DNA of 49,769 bases from Metabacillus rhizolycopersici. Its GTDB lineage: Bacteria; Bacillota; Bacilli; Bacillales; Bacillaceae. The DNA lies in the NCBI RefSeq assembly GCF_020075705.1, contig NZ_JAIQUM010000042.1, positions 1 to 49,769 on the forward strand, given 5' to 3'. The position numbers were made by a program, and so were the translations under genes. Positions 1 to 10,380 of this stretch are shown piece by piece. The notes under the pieces are model-generated. The model ran no database searches. It was given only the letters and a program-made list of their open reading frames with translations, and had not been told where the DNA came from. The stretch's first letter is position 1; each line of letters starts with the position of its first letter.

Positions 1-283
1 TAGAAATGTACATTTTCTTAAGTTCACTTTGAGATTTCATCAAAGCATTTGCTTCCTGAACAACTGAATTTGTGTAATAATCGTTCATTTCAAAACGATT
101 TTTCACTGTTAAGTGAAGAGATTTATCTCGCTTACTTTTCCCTGAACGCTTTTCTACTACTTGTGTTTGAAAAGCAAAATGTTTCGCGCGATTAAACAAA
201 AGAAGAGAGTGGGAAATGGCATCTATACATACTTTAGGCAACGTATTTTTATAGATTCTTTTTGAAAAATAAGCCTTTTTCAT
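1..283 (-). CDS. TnpB-like RNA-guided endonuclease, N-terminal part only
   Basis: Partial gene, cut by the window edge; about 94 codons are visible from the ATG at 283. A perfect GGAGGTGA ribosome binding site (291-298) precedes it. The protein begins MKKAYFSKRIYKNTLP and continues with a basic stretch (KRSGKSKRDKS) and a segment reading NDYYTNSVVQEANAL. This pattern I recognise from the N-terminus of TnpB-family proteins of IS200/IS605 elements in bacilli. TnpB proteins are RuvC nucleases guided by an RNA made from the 3' end of the element; the catalytic residues lie outside the window, so activity cannot be judged. Recognition is by memory of the family, not by motif. Confidence 0.6.
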   Translation of the reverse strand, partial: MKKAYFSKRIYKNTLPKVCIDAISHSLLLFNRAKHFAFQTQVVEKRSGKSKRDKSLHLTVKNRFEMNDYYTNSVVQEANALMKSQSELKKMYIS

Positions 284-442
284 TTCTCCCTCACCTCCCA
301 GAACATATATTCGATAAGATTATTATAACAAAAAGTTTATCCAATTTACCATATTTGAACAAAAATATTTTTAAAAGAAAAAAAGAGCCATTCACCCCCC
401 ACTTATCCGCTATCTCGTCTTGAAGATGGGGGTCTTCTGGCT
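1..442 (-). mobile_element. Partial IS605-type element (tnpB side) with palindromic end
   Basis: The left edge of the window cuts an element whose visible part is the start of a TnpB-like gene and, about 100 bases upstream of it, a long palindrome at 386-442. Its outer arms are AGCCA (386-390) and TGGCT (438-442), the next arms are ACCCCC (394-399) and GGGGGT (428-433), and the core contains TCTT/AAGA. Imperfect subterminal hairpins next to tnpB-type genes are usual in IS200/IS605 elements, so I infer that this is the element end. No tnpA is visible. The TnpB guide RNA would lie beyond the window. Confidence 0.55.
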
Positions 443-712
443 AAAAAAGATAAAATCAATTAATTCCATAATAGTTCATAAAAAAGATACAACTAATAAA
501 AACGGCCCATTTTAACCAAACAGGTAATACAATTTTTTATTGTCATTTAACGTCTAATTCTTTGTTTTTGGTTTGTTTTCCATAGTAGCCCCTCATTCTT
601 CAAATCGTTTCCGTACCCCTTCTTGTAATAAAATTTGATTTTGTTTATTTACCTATATTTACGGTAATAATTAGCTAAATACAGCCTTACATACTATGCA
701 AGGAGTGACATT

Positions 713-1000
713 TTGAAGATTTTATTAGTTGTTTCTAGTATTGCTTTTCCTATTCTTATGTTTTTTCTACAGAATCACAGAAAGATATTTCGAATGATTT
801 TTAATATTACCGCTGTTATATCAACGCTTATTTTTGGAAATATTGCAGCAACATCTATTTACCAAATCCTAATTGACAATGCTGTATTTATGACTACCAT
901 TCATGGTATTTTTCTTAATCCTTATTTCTTGATAACTGGGGGTTATCTTGGAGTATTCATCATTTACAGATTAATGGTTCTTACATGGGATGAAAGGTAG
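713..1000 (+). CDS. Small hydrophobic membrane protein, unknown function
   Basis: A 95-residue protein with a TTG start at 713, preceded by AAGGAGTGAC (700-709) at good spacing. It is very hydrophobic, with three likely membrane segments at about residues 2-18, 27-50 and 68-88, a basic loop (NHRKIF) between the first two, and a charged C-terminus (TWDER). I do not recognise the family. It stands alone, with more than 400 bases of noncoding sequence on each side, so context gives no hint of its job. Confidence 0.6.
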   Translation: MKILLVVSSIAFPILMFFLQNHRKIFRMIFNITAVISTLIFGNIAATSIYQILIDNAVFMTTIHGIFLNPYFLITGGYLGVFIIYRLMVLTWDER

Positions 1001-1392
1001 TATCTTCATCCATTTTTTCTTTATATCCTTCACGATTGCAATATAAGCAAACTACTTTTTTCTCCACTCTAAATCTCTTCTTTTATGTCGCTGTTTGTAT
1101 CAAATAAGCAATTTCAAACAAACAGATTTCTTATTAAGCTCACGATGATAACTAAAAAGATACAATTCCTTGTACAAAATTTTGACCCTTTACTGGAGTT
1201 TTACAGCATCGACAAGAAAACAAAAAGAAAAATCCTGTTTTAAAATTACTACAAGATTTTAATCAGACTTTCTTTTACATCTACATTCATCGTACTTGTC
1301 ATCTTTTTCATTTTTACATCTCTTTATATTTATCGTATCTTATTCATCTTTTTGTTAAGAATAGTAATAAATATTTTTAACAGGAGTGAATA
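1001..1392. other. Intergenic stretch, no feature seen
   Basis: AT-rich sequence between two plus-strand genes. I see no convincing open frame, hairpin with a T-run, or repeat copy. The last 40 bases are likely to contain the promoter of the YugN-like gene, but no clean pair of -35 and -10 boxes stands out. Confidence 0.4.
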
Positions 1393-1824
1393 ATGATGAT
1401 CAAATTACAATCAAGTATCGAAGGGAAAAAGGGGAATTTTGGTTTTGTTCGAGAAATGTTTAACTCCTATGGGTGTAGTTTCTGCAGTAATTTTGAATAT
1501 GATCAAGGGAAATTCGATACTATTTTATGGAGGGAAGGCGGGGAAACCATTTATTTAAGAATTCCTTTCAATGTTTTGGATGGGGCTTTGGATTACGCTA
1601 ATGCATATATTGAGTTTGGAACACCCTATGTTATTAAGCATGTAGTAAATATTGGTTTAGATTATGATGAAAACTCATTAATGACAGCCACCACAGGACT
1701 TACTCAATTTCAAGAGCCCTTGGATACGGACGGGTATATAAGAGATAAAAGCAATTGGAAAAAAGCTGGTGAAGAAAAAATAGAACAAGTATTGAATTCC
1801 ATGAATGGATTATTGAGCTCCTAA
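1393..1824 (+). CDS. YugN-like family protein
   Basis: A 143-residue protein starting with tandem ATG codons (1393 and 1396) behind CAGGAGTGAA. The central part, with DYDQGKFDTILWREG-like spacing followed by YLRIPFNVLDG and FGTPYVIKHVVNIGL, matches what I remember of the YugN-like family of Bacillaceae, a soluble family with no established biochemical function. There is no signal peptide or membrane segment. The gene is monocistronic: a hairpin with arms GAAAACGCTTG and CAAGCGTTTTC follows the stop codon. The assignment is by family resemblance only. Confidence 0.6.
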   Translation: MMIKLQSSIEGKKGNFGFVREMFNSYGCSFCSNFEYDQGKFDTILWREGGETIYLRIPFNVLDGALDYANAYIEFGTPYVIKHVVNIGLDYDENSLMTATTGLTQFQEPLDTDGYIRDKSNWKKAGEEKIEQVLNSMNGLLSS

Positions 1825-1845
1825 TCTCATCGATTTTACAATAAA

Positions 1846-1887
1846 CGAAAACGCTTGAATAACCAAATGTTATCCAAGCGTTTTCAA
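1846..1887 (+). terminator. Terminator after the YugN-like gene
   Basis: GAAAACGCTTG and CAAGCGTTTTC form an 11-bp stem around a 15-17 base loop shortly after the stop codon at 1824. The A-rich and T-rich flanks fit a factor-independent terminator that may work in both directions. Confidence 0.6.
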
Positions 1888-2018
1888 TTTCTAGATTCTT
1901 TCTATCCAGCATCCACTTACGGCGTAACCCTTTTCTAATTTAGCATTTTCCCGTCACTCGTTCCAAGAAAATGCTATAAACTTTGAGCTACTAAAAGGAG
2001 CAAAAGTAATTGACTATA

Positions 2019-2059
2019 CAAAAAAGTAAGCTATGGATTAATCCTAGCTTACTTTTTTG
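2019..2059. terminator. Palindromic terminator-like hairpin
   Basis: AAAAAAGTAAGCTA and TAGCTTACTTTTTT form a 14-bp stem around an 11-base loop, with A and T runs forming part of the arms, so it could end transcripts from either side. It lies in the 411-base gap between the YugN-like gene and the downstream end of the metallo-hydrolase gene. Nothing else in that gap looks coding. Confidence 0.55.
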
Positions 2060-2235
2060 TATTACTATGCTGCAAACGACATTTAATTGAAGTTCCTTTT
2101 AGTTAATGTTTCATTTTTCCTTACGGGCAGAACCAAATTATCCGCAATTACCTTAACTTCATGTGAAAACTTTCGAACTTAGTTCTCAAATAAAAAACAA
2201 TGTTTATGATCCGAGTTATTAGAAGATCAGTGCTT

Positions 2236-3096
2236 TTAATTAATATATCGTCCAAAATCTGGGACTGCAATCCGGTTAAATTCCTTCACCAATTTTTCGA
2301 GGCCTTCTGAAAGTTCGATACCGGACACTGGTTGTCCGTGCCCTGTAATTGCAATTGCAGGCTCTAACACCTCTAACTTTTTAACCGATTCCCAAGCAGC
2401 CTGCCAATCGGTGGTCAAGTATCTCGGAGGTCCACTGATTTCTAGTTTCTGAGTCAACACATTGAAAAGCGACTCTTGTTTCACCGTAACAAAAGCATCA
2501 CCTGCAATGAGAGATCGATCCTTTTCTCTAAACAGGGATATATGACCAGGTGAATGCCCTGGTGTATGTATCCATCGCCATCCAGGCATATTTGGAATAC
2601 TACCGTCAGAAGGAATAGCCTCTATGTGGTTTCCCAAGTCAACAGGTTCATTTGGAAATAACGGCGATATTTTTGCAACTAGTCCTCCTTCAACTGATCC
2701 ATCAGGTTCTGGATAACTTAATTCCCCAGTTAAGTAAGGTAATTCCGCCTCATGAGCATATACTGGTACATCCCATTTCTGAACTAGATCCACCACTGCA
2801 CCAACGTGATCAAAATGCCCATGTGTCAGTATAATCGCTTTTGGTTTGTTGTTTTCACCAAATCTCTCTTTTGCAGCACCGAGAATATGATTAACCGATT
2901 CAGGCATTCCTGTGTCAATTAGAACCCATTCATTTGATTTTTCAGGACTTCCTACAAAACATAAATTTACAATCTGATTCGTATAACAATAAATATCATG
3001 CATCAGAGCCTGTCCCATACCACTCCTTAGGGATGTCAAAGGCATAAATTTGTTCTCCATGGCGTCTCTCATACCATCTTGCAAGTTCTTTCCCAT
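2236..3096 (-). CDS. MBL-fold metallo-hydrolase
   Basis: A 286-residue metallo-beta-lactamase-fold hydrolase. The metal-binding signature THGHFDH is present at about residue 92, followed by further ligands in HTPGHSPGH (about 177-185), AGDAF (about 199) and GHGQP (about 253), so the di-metal site looks complete. The substrate is unknown; the set resembles glyoxalase II-like and YqjP-like hydrolases. The start is the ATG at 3096 behind AAGGGGA. It lies 50-80 bases downstream of the alcohol dehydrogenase gene on the same strand, so the two probably form an operon and may act together in aldehyde detoxification. That pairing is inference. Confidence 0.85.
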   Translation of the reverse strand: MGKNLQDGMRDAMENKFMPLTSLRSGMGQALMHDIYCYTNQIVNLCFVGSPEKSNEWVLIDTGMPESVNHILGAAKERFGENNKPKAIILTHGHFDHVGAVVDLVQKWDVPVYAHEAELPYLTGELSYPEPDGSVEGGLVAKISPLFPNEPVDLGNHIEAIPSDGSIPNMPGWRWIHTPGHSPGHISLFREKDRSLIAGDAFVTVKQESLFNVLTQKLEISGPPRYLTTDWQAAWESVKKLEVLEPAIAITGHGQPVSGIELSEGLEKLVKEFNRIAVPDFGRYIN

Positions 3097-3145
3097 GAAT
3101 ATCCCCTTCTTCCTCGAAAGTTGTATTTCTCCGTTATATAAAGCA

Positions 3146-4279
3146 TTATGGTTTCAAAACGACTTTAATACAATCATCTTCACGATTATTAAAAATTTGA
3201 TAACCATGACTTGCTTCTTCAAGGGGTATTTTATGTGTGATAATCTCTCTTGGATCAAACTCGTTATTCGTTATTTTCCCAAACAGTTCTGGCATAAAAT
3301 GAATGACTGGTGCCTGTCCCATTCTAAGATTGATATTTCTAATCCAAAATGCACCCAAAGGAAACATATTATAGTTGCCCCCGTAAACACCTGTCATTTG
3401 AACCGTTCCATACTTTCTAACTGCTTTTGTAGAAATTTGAATGGGTCCAAGAGTCCCACCTTGCAATTTTAATTTTTGTTCGAGAAACTCCAGAGGTGAT
3501 TTTTTTCCGTCCATACCAACACAATCGATAACAACATCTGCTCCACCATGAGTGATTTCTTTCAAATGTTCACCCATATCAGGATATTTTGTGAACTCAA
3601 ATACCTCAACATTATTCATCTTTTTTGCATGATTGATCCGATAATCCAAGTAATCAACTGCTATCACACGTTTTGCGCCTTTCATCCAAGCAAATTTTTG
3701 GGCCATTAGTCCAACAGGTCCACAACCAAGCACGATAACGGTATCTCCCTCTTTCACTCCGGAATTTACTACACTCCAATAAGCAGTAGGAAGGACATCT
3801 GATAAAAAGAGGAGTGATTCATCCTCCAGTTCACATGATTCAGGGACAACAAAGGGAGTAAAGTTTCCAAAAGGCACTTTTAAATATTCAGCCTGACCAC
3901 CTGGATGATTTCCAAACTTCTCGGTATAACCAAAGTACCCTCCTGAATCATAATGCGGGTTAGAATTATCACATTGACTTTCCATTTCATGCTGGCAATA
4001 AAAACAATGACCACATGAAACATTAAATGGAATGACAACACGATCTCCTTTTTTCACCTTTGTTACTTCAGGTCCAATTTCTTCTACAATACCCATAGGT
4101 TCATGACCAATAATATATCCTTCAGGTAATGGCATATTTCCTTGATATAAATGTAAATCAGATCCGCAAATAGCAGTGGAAGTAATTCTTACAATAATAT
4201 CATCTTTTTTTTCTATTTTGGGATCCTCTACTTTGTTAACTTCGACATGATTCGGACCTTGATAAGTTACTGCCCTCAT
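3146..4279 (-). CDS. adhB: Zinc-dependent alcohol dehydrogenase (AdhB-like)
   Basis: Medium-chain zinc-dependent dehydrogenase of 377 residues. Visible motifs in order: catalytic zinc site CGSDLH near residue 38 with GHEP near 60; structural zinc site CGHCFYC plus a fourth Cys (SQCD) near 93-108; and a Rossmann motif GCGPVGL near 185 for NAD(P) binding. This fits the formaldehyde dehydrogenase-like branch and the B. subtilis AdhB type. The frame stays open upstream to a TTG at 4291, but the GGAGG at 4285-4289 lies within that extension, 5 bases before the ATG at 4279, so ATG 4279 is the start. It is the first gene of a probable pair with the metallo-hydrolase. Confidence 0.85.
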   Translation of the reverse strand: MRAVTYQGPNHVEVNKVEDPKIEKKDDIIVRITSTAICGSDLHLYQGNMPLPEGYIIGHEPMGIVEEIGPEVTKVKKGDRVVIPFNVSCGHCFYCQHEMESQCDNSNPHYDSGGYFGYTEKFGNHPGGQAEYLKVPFGNFTPFVVPESCELEDESLLFLSDVLPTAYWSVVNSGVKEGDTVIVLGCGPVGLMAQKFAWMKGAKRVIAVDYLDYRINHAKKMNNVEVFEFTKYPDMGEHLKEITHGGADVVIDCVGMDGKKSPLEFLEQKLKLQGGTLGPIQISTKAVRKYGTVQMTGVYGGNYNMFPLGAFWIRNINLRMGQAPVIHFMPELFGKITNNEFDPREIITHKIPLEEASHGYQIFNNREDDCIKVVLKP

Positions 4280-4517
4280 TATAGCCTCCAAGTCTTTTAG
4301 TATGAGTTTTTACTCACTCCCTTTTATAATTATCAATAAAGTAAAAAAATATATATAAAGCTCTGTAAAAACAACTGAGGTTTAAAAACAAATTATTAAA
4401 AAACACCAAAAAGCAGCAAAAATAGTTCCTTAGTTATTATGCTAAACTGCACTCCTAGAGTTTAATTAAGAATCATCATAATCCAAAAGATCCCTTCTTA
4501 TTTTAAAAAAAGCCTCG

Positions 4518-4974
4518 TTAGCCATAACATTTTAAGGAATGCATTATATTTGAAGATTCAAGTAAATGGTTTTTGTTTATGAGCAATCTATTATAATATA
4601 TGATAAGCGATATCCCTATACTTAGAACACCTAAGATAAGAGCAGGTATTGCTTTCTTAAAGGATCTCTCACTAACACAATAAGAGTAAAAGCTGCCATA
4701 ATCATAGTGCATCCCAATAATACCCCCACCAGAATAGCTAAAGCTGGAAACCAAATTCAAACTAACATTCCAATTGCCCCTATAACTTCAAAAAAACTAG
4801 TCAAAAAATTAAAGATAGGAGGAAAACCAAAACGTTTGAACTCATCTGCCATTTTCCCTGATATAATTTTCGTTTCTGTCATAAAAAAAACACGAAAAGC
4901 ACAACTTGTATAATATTTATTAAAATAGTAATCTCATCTTTCTTTTTATTTGATAAAAACCAGGGACTGTTCAT
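4518..4974 (-). pseudogene. Decayed DoxX-family membrane protein gene
   Basis: Fragments of one DoxX-like protein lie in three reading frames on the minus strand. The first, from a possible ATG at 4974, reads INIIQVVLFVFFL and breaks in a T-run near 4884. The second, from 4882, reads KMADEFKRFGFPPIFNFLT then EVIGAIGMLV, hits a TGA at 4757-4759 and continues WFPALAILVGVLLG. The third, ending at 4518, supplies FKKAIPALILGVLSIGIS. Together they follow the DoxX pattern of four membrane helices with KM..EF.RFG and DP.KKAIPALIL. At least two frameshifts and one nonsense codon make the gene non-functional. The start coordinate is uncertain. Confidence 0.7.
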
Positions 4975-5659
4975 GTAGTTTGCCACTACCTTTGCCCTGT
5001 TTCCTGAGAATAACCTTACTGTAGCAGTTTTAATTTAAATTGCCTTTTCCTATATCAAATAGCTGGTAATTATATGCTATAGCATATATAGTACAAAAAT
5101 TTGAGTGGTACTAAGGAAAAAATTAACATGTTATACGGATGCTGTTCCACAAACCGCGGCTCCCACGGAATCCCGATGGATGATCAACTGGTACCTTTAT
5201 CGGAAGAATAAAAATACCCTTATTACTAAATAAGTAAAACTAACCTTCCTTAGCTGATTTTAATACTGGTATCAACGTGCCTTAGATTCGGGTAATCCTC
5301 CAGTCACCTCTTCCCAAATACCACTATTCTCCTTCTTAAACCATGAAATGATAAAATAAATATATTAAATTAGAATTTTATAGTGTAGTTTATAATTCTA
5401 ATATGTATCAAAAAAGAGGATATTAGCTCATATATTGAACTAATTATCCTCAAATAATCATAGTACAGTTAAGTTTTAAAATATCAAACTTTATTTCAAA
5501 GCCACATCTATTTCAAATAATTAGCTAAAAGCTTTAGAGCTGGGGTATTACTGCCAGTTCATTCGTAATAAAGTTAATTACTTCAAACATATTAATATAT
5601 TCATCATTTTCTTACGGTCAGAATGACAGACCTGGATCAAGTTTATTTTCGTAGATATT
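4975..5659. other. Intergenic stretch, possible decayed sequence
   Basis: Nearly 700 bases between the doxX pseudogene and metY. A local GC-rich patch at 5140-5205 contains a 27-codon open frame (5128-5211) with no good ribosome binding site. A weak imperfect stem (GAGGATA/TATCCTC, near 5415-5452) is visible. The stretch 5275-5330 faintly resembles the second repeat family of this window. No convincing gene is present. Confidence 0.35.
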
Positions 5660-7174
<1,515 letters not shown>

Positions 7175-7175
<1 letters not shown>

Positions 7176-7328
7176 TAAAAAAAGGCATCCTCTCTTTCAA
7201 TCGTATAAAAAAGAAGATGCACTTAGCTGACTAATAGGCTCGGTCATGAATTCCCTACCCTTATACCCACTATACCTATAAGAATTGTTTATTTACCTAA
7301 ATTTAACATCTTTAGTGATAATCGTCAA
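7175..7328 (-). promoter_or_regulatory. Promoter and attenuator-like leader of metY
   Basis: On the minus strand a promoter TTGACG (7328-7323), 17-base spacer, TAAATT (7305-7300) is followed by a leader of about 120 bases. The leader can form one hairpin (outer arms 7282-7286 with 7249-7253, inner arms TATAAG 7277-7282 with CTTATA 7260-7265) and ends in a terminator: an imperfect stem of 7213-7220 with 7186-7198, then a run of T. It does not show the SAM-I core or a T-box sequence. A 16-codon frame with five serines starts at 7247, overlaps the terminator and has only a weak ribosome binding site. The layout suggests attenuation of metY by an unknown signal. The link to metY is inferred from position. 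Confidence 0.45.
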
Positions 7329-7436
7329 CTATTTCTAGTTGTTTTTTGAACTAGCACTCAAATACTTTGACTTCTGAAAATAACGAGCTGTAAAGGAAGA
7401 ATAAAACGGAAGAAAACATGCTTCAAAAATCCAAAG

Positions 7437-7607
7437 AACAAAAGTGAAAGCGCCTTGATCAGCCTAAGGCAGGCATAAGACGCGCATGAATAAGAAGGTG
7501 TACTTGCCTTCAATTCATGCGTGGCTAGACCTTAGAGGAGCCAGACGCTTGCGCTGGATGTCGTGCGCTTATCCACAGTTCAAGAATTTTATAATTTCCT
7601 AAACAAC
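7437..7607 (+). repeat. Dispersed repeat family A, copy 2
   Basis: Full-length copy with central arms CGCATGAAT (7483-7491) and ATTCATGCG (7513-7521), ending in the conserved tail TTATCCACAGTTCAAGAATT and beyond. Different arm bases from copy 1 still pair perfectly. A small hairpin around CCCTATAC/GTACAGGG at 7612-7632 with a following T-rich run lies just after it. Confidence 0.85.
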
Positions 7608-7920
7608 AAAAAGACCCTATACACATGTACAGGGCCTTCTTTTATATGTCTTAACGACAACAAAGGGGATGGGAGAAATTTTTTCACGGTCAAACAAAGG
7701 GGTAAATGTTTGTTTGTGATTCATTTCACACCATTAATATATCAGATTTTGTCGACTTTTAGCAAGTATCATCGAATCTTTTCACAAAAACGTCACAAAT
7801 ATTAGGTAATACTAACTAATGATTAAGATTTTGTCATCCCTAACAATACTTCTCCCCTCAAACCCATAATGAATTTGGGATAAAAAGACTTATCTCAACA
7901 TATACAAGTAGTGAAAAAAC

Positions 7921-8077
7921 GCATGCGCCTTGTTCAGCTCCGACAGGCATAAGACGCTTTTGAACAGAAGGCGTACTTTGCCTTCAATTCAAAAGTGGCT
8001 GTAGACCCAAGAGAGGCTAGGCGCTGGAGCTGGATATCATGCGCTTATCCACAGTACAAGAATTTTATAATTTCCTG
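7921..8077 (+). repeat. Dispersed repeat family A, copy 3
   Basis: Full-length copy with central arms CTTTTGAA (7957-7964) and TTCAAAAG (7988-7995), again different in sequence but paired. The copy ends just before the ribosome binding site of the small membrane protein gene at 8103. Open frames that run through it are by-products of the repeat. Confidence 0.85.
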
Positions 8078-8102
8078 TGAAAAAAAGGAGGTTGTTTTCA
8101 CT

Positions 8103-8270
8103 TTGAAATGGATCACAATTGGATGTTGTGCGATAATTGTCTTGTTTTTTCTCAACTTACTAGGGTTTATGAATCTTATACCTATTTATATTACATCACC
8201 TATATTATTCATTGTCATCTTCATTACCCTCTATCTCATCAATCATCGGAAAACATTTAAAGGTTTTTAG
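8103..8270 (+). CDS. Small two-helix membrane protein, unknown
   Basis: A 55-residue protein from a TTG start at 8103 behind AAAGGAGG (8084-8091). The frame is open further upstream, but that part is the translated tail of repeat copy 3, so the ribosome binding site sets the start. Two hydrophobic helices are visible at about residues 4-22 and 26-46, followed by a basic tail HRKTFKG. I do not recognise the family. Its position between two repeat copies makes its origin uncertain, but the strong ribosome binding site and membrane pattern favour a real gene. Confidence 0.45.
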   Translation: MKWITIGCCAIIVLFFLNLLGFMNLIPIYITSPILFIVIFITLYLINHRKTFKGF

Positions 8271-8292
8271 AATCGCATGCGGCGAAATAAGA

Positions 8293-8358
8293 AAAGCGCA
8301 AGCGCCTTGTTCAGCCTCGGGCAAATAAGCCACTCAGGAATAGAAGGTGTTCTTTACT
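8293..8358 (+). repeat. Dispersed repeat family A, copy 4 (truncated)
   Basis: Only the left half is present (GAAAAGCGCAAGCGCCTTGT through GAATAGAAGGTGTTC). The right hairpin arm and tail are missing, and the sequence passes directly into the pepF terminator. Confidence 0.75.
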
Positions 8359-8363
8359 TATGT

Positions 8364-8402
8364 TAAAAGGAATGCGCCCTTTTATGACGCATTCCTCTTT
8401 CT
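8364..8402. terminator. Terminator downstream of pepF
   Basis: AGGAATGCG and CGCATTCCT form a 9-bp stem around an 11-base loop, with T-rich sequence on both outer sides, immediately downstream of the pepF stop at 8407. Confidence 0.75.
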
Positions 8403-8406
8403 TTTC

Positions 8407-10335
8407 CTAATTATTTATTTTAGCTAAAAGTTCTTCCATTTCATTCAGCTTTTCTTCAAATACTTTTAAAGCCTCTTCAATTGGTGCAGATGATGTCATG
8501 TCGACACCTGCCTTTTTTAGAACTTCAATTGGATAATCAGAGCTTCCTGCTTTTAAAAATTCAAGATAACGATCCACGGCAGGTTGACCTTCTTCGAGTA
8601 TTTGATTGCTTAATGCAGTTGCTGCACTGTAACCTGTTGCATACTGATACACATAGTAATTGTAGTAGAAGTGAGGAATACGCGCCCATTCCAAGCCAAT
8701 TTCTTCATCAACTACAATATCTTCACCGAAGTATTTTTTGTTTAAGTCATAGTAAGTTTTTGTTAACAGTTCTGGTGTCAATGGTTCACCATCTTGCGCC
8801 TTCTGATGAATCATATGTTCAAATTCCGCGAACATCGTTTGACGGAAAACTGTTCCTCTAAAGCCTTCTAAAAAATGGTTTAATAAGTATAAACGTTCTT
8901 TTTCATCCTCAATTGTTTGTAATAAGTAATGATTTAGCAACGCTTCATTACAAGTTGAAGCAACTTCAGCTACAAAAATAGAATAGTCACCATAAGGGTA
9001 TGGCTGAGTTTTCCGTGTATAGTAGCTGTGGACGGAATGACCGAATTCATGTGCCAGTGTAAACATATTATTTACATTATCCTGCCAATTCATTAGGATA
9101 TAAGGGTTTGTTCCATAAGCACCAGATGAATAAGCACCGCTTCTTTTCCCCTTATTTTCATGAATATCTACCCAGCGATTTTCAAAACCTTCTTTGAGGA
9201 TTGAATTGTATTCTTCTCCTAATGGGGCAAGTCCTTTTAAAATATAGTCTTTCGCCTCATCATAAGTAACTTCCATCTTTACATCTTTAATTAGGGGTGT
9301 ATATAAATCATACATGTGAACTTCATCAAGCTTTAATACTTCTTTACGTAGTTTTACATAACGTTGAAGTAGATCTAAATGATCATGAATGGTACTAACT
9401 AAATTATCATAAACGGACTCCGGAATGTTATCACTACTAAGAGCAGCTTGTCTTGCTGATTGATAATTTCGAACTTTAGCGCTGAAATTATCCTTTTTCA
9501 CTGTACCGCTTAACGTACTCGCAAATGTATTTTTAAAGCCTCCGTATGTTTTATATACAGCTTTAAATGCATCCTCACGTACTTTTGGATCTGCACTTTC
9601 TAAGAAACGGATGTAGCGACCATGCGTAATTTCTACTTCCTCGCCATTTTCATCTTTAATTGTTGGGAATGTAAGGTCTGCATTGTTTAACATCCCAAAT
9701 GTATTGCTAGAAGAGCCTAAAACTTCTGATGCTTGTGCTAATAATTCCTCTTGTTCAGCAGACAACACATGTGGACGCTGACGATTGATTTCATCAAGTG
9801 AATGCTCATAAAGCTTTAATTCATCTTTTTCTTCTAAGAATCCCTTAATCTTTGCTTCATCAACTGATAAAAGCTCAGGAACAATATAAGAACTTAAGCT
9901 CGATGCTTGTGTATAAAGATTTCTTGCGCGGTCATTTAGCGCTTGATTAGTTGAGTTTGTTGTATCTTGATCATATTTCATATGTGAGTATGTATAAAGT
10001 TTTCCAAGCCGTTCCATTACTTGATCTTGATAAGTGAGCGCTTCATATAACGTGTCAGCACTTTCTCCCAGCTTCCCTTTAAATTCCGCTAACTTTGGCA
10101 AGGATGACTTTATTTCCGTAAATTCTTTCTCCCATGCTTCATTGCTTTCGAAAATGTCCTCTAAATTCCACGTATCCTCGGTTCTAATTTCACTTCTAGA
10201 TGGCAATTTTTTCACAGCAGTTTGTTCTGACATTGCGTTTCCCCCTTTTGGATAAATTGCAAATGCGGAGCTAGTATTGATAGAACTTAATAGCGTAAAT
10301 GCTGTAATAAGTACTATTTTTCTTTTGTGTTTCAT
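8407..10335 (-). CDS. pepF: Oligoendopeptidase F, with signal-peptide form
   Basis: M3 family zinc metallopeptidase that cleaves short peptides. The zinc motif HEFGHSVHS is present about two thirds along, with the second-helix glutamate region following. Two starts are plausible. The outer ATG at 10335, 6 bases after CAGGAGG, adds a 34-residue N-terminus MKHKRKIVLITAFTLLSS with an SAFA cleavage-like site, that is, a signal peptide. An inner ATG at 10233 (MSEQTAVKKLPSRSEI), with its own AGGGGGA site, gives the length and beginning typical of cytosolic PepF (about 608 residues). Both ribosome binding sites look good, so exported and cytosolic forms may both be made. It is the B. subtilis YjbG equivalent by position. 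Confidence 0.92.
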   Translation of the reverse strand: MKHKRKIVLITAFTLLSSINTSSAFAIYPKGGNAMSEQTAVKKLPSRSEIRTEDTWNLEDIFESNEAWEKEFTEIKSSLPKLAEFKGKLGESADTLYEALTYQDQVMERLGKLYTYSHMKYDQDTTNSTNQALNDRARNLYTQASSLSSYIVPELLSVDEAKIKGFLEEKDELKLYEHSLDEINRQRPHVLSAEQEELLAQASEVLGSSSNTFGMLNNADLTFPTIKDENGEEVEITHGRYIRFLESADPKVREDAFKAVYKTYGGFKNTFASTLSGTVKKDNFSAKVRNYQSARQAALSSDNIPESVYDNLVSTIHDHLDLLQRYVKLRKEVLKLDEVHMYDLYTPLIKDVKMEVTYDEAKDYILKGLAPLGEEYNSILKEGFENRWVDIHENKGKRSGAYSSGAYGTNPYILMNWQDNVNNMFTLAHEFGHSVHSYYTRKTQPYPYGDYSIFVAEVASTCNEALLNHYLLQTIEDEKERLYLLNHFLEGFRGTVFRQTMFAEFEHMIHQKAQDGEPLTPELLTKTYYDLNKKYFGEDIVVDEEIGLEWARIPHFYYNYYVYQYATGYSAATALSNQILEEGQPAVDRYLEFLKAGSSDYPIEVLKKAGVDMTSSAPIEEALKVFEEKLNEMEELLAKINN

Positions 10336-10380
10336 ACTCATCCTCCTGATATCTTTATCTCCGCAGTTGCCGCTTATGGA

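Noticed and set aside
5128..5211. 27-codon frame in a GC-rich patch
   Set aside because: Only a weak AAGGAAAA site, no family recognised, isolated in decayed-looking intergenic DNA. Kept as a note only.
7563..7805. 80-codon open frame on the plus strand
   Set aside because: It begins in the tail of repeat copy 2 and runs through a terminator-like hairpin; no ribosome binding site.
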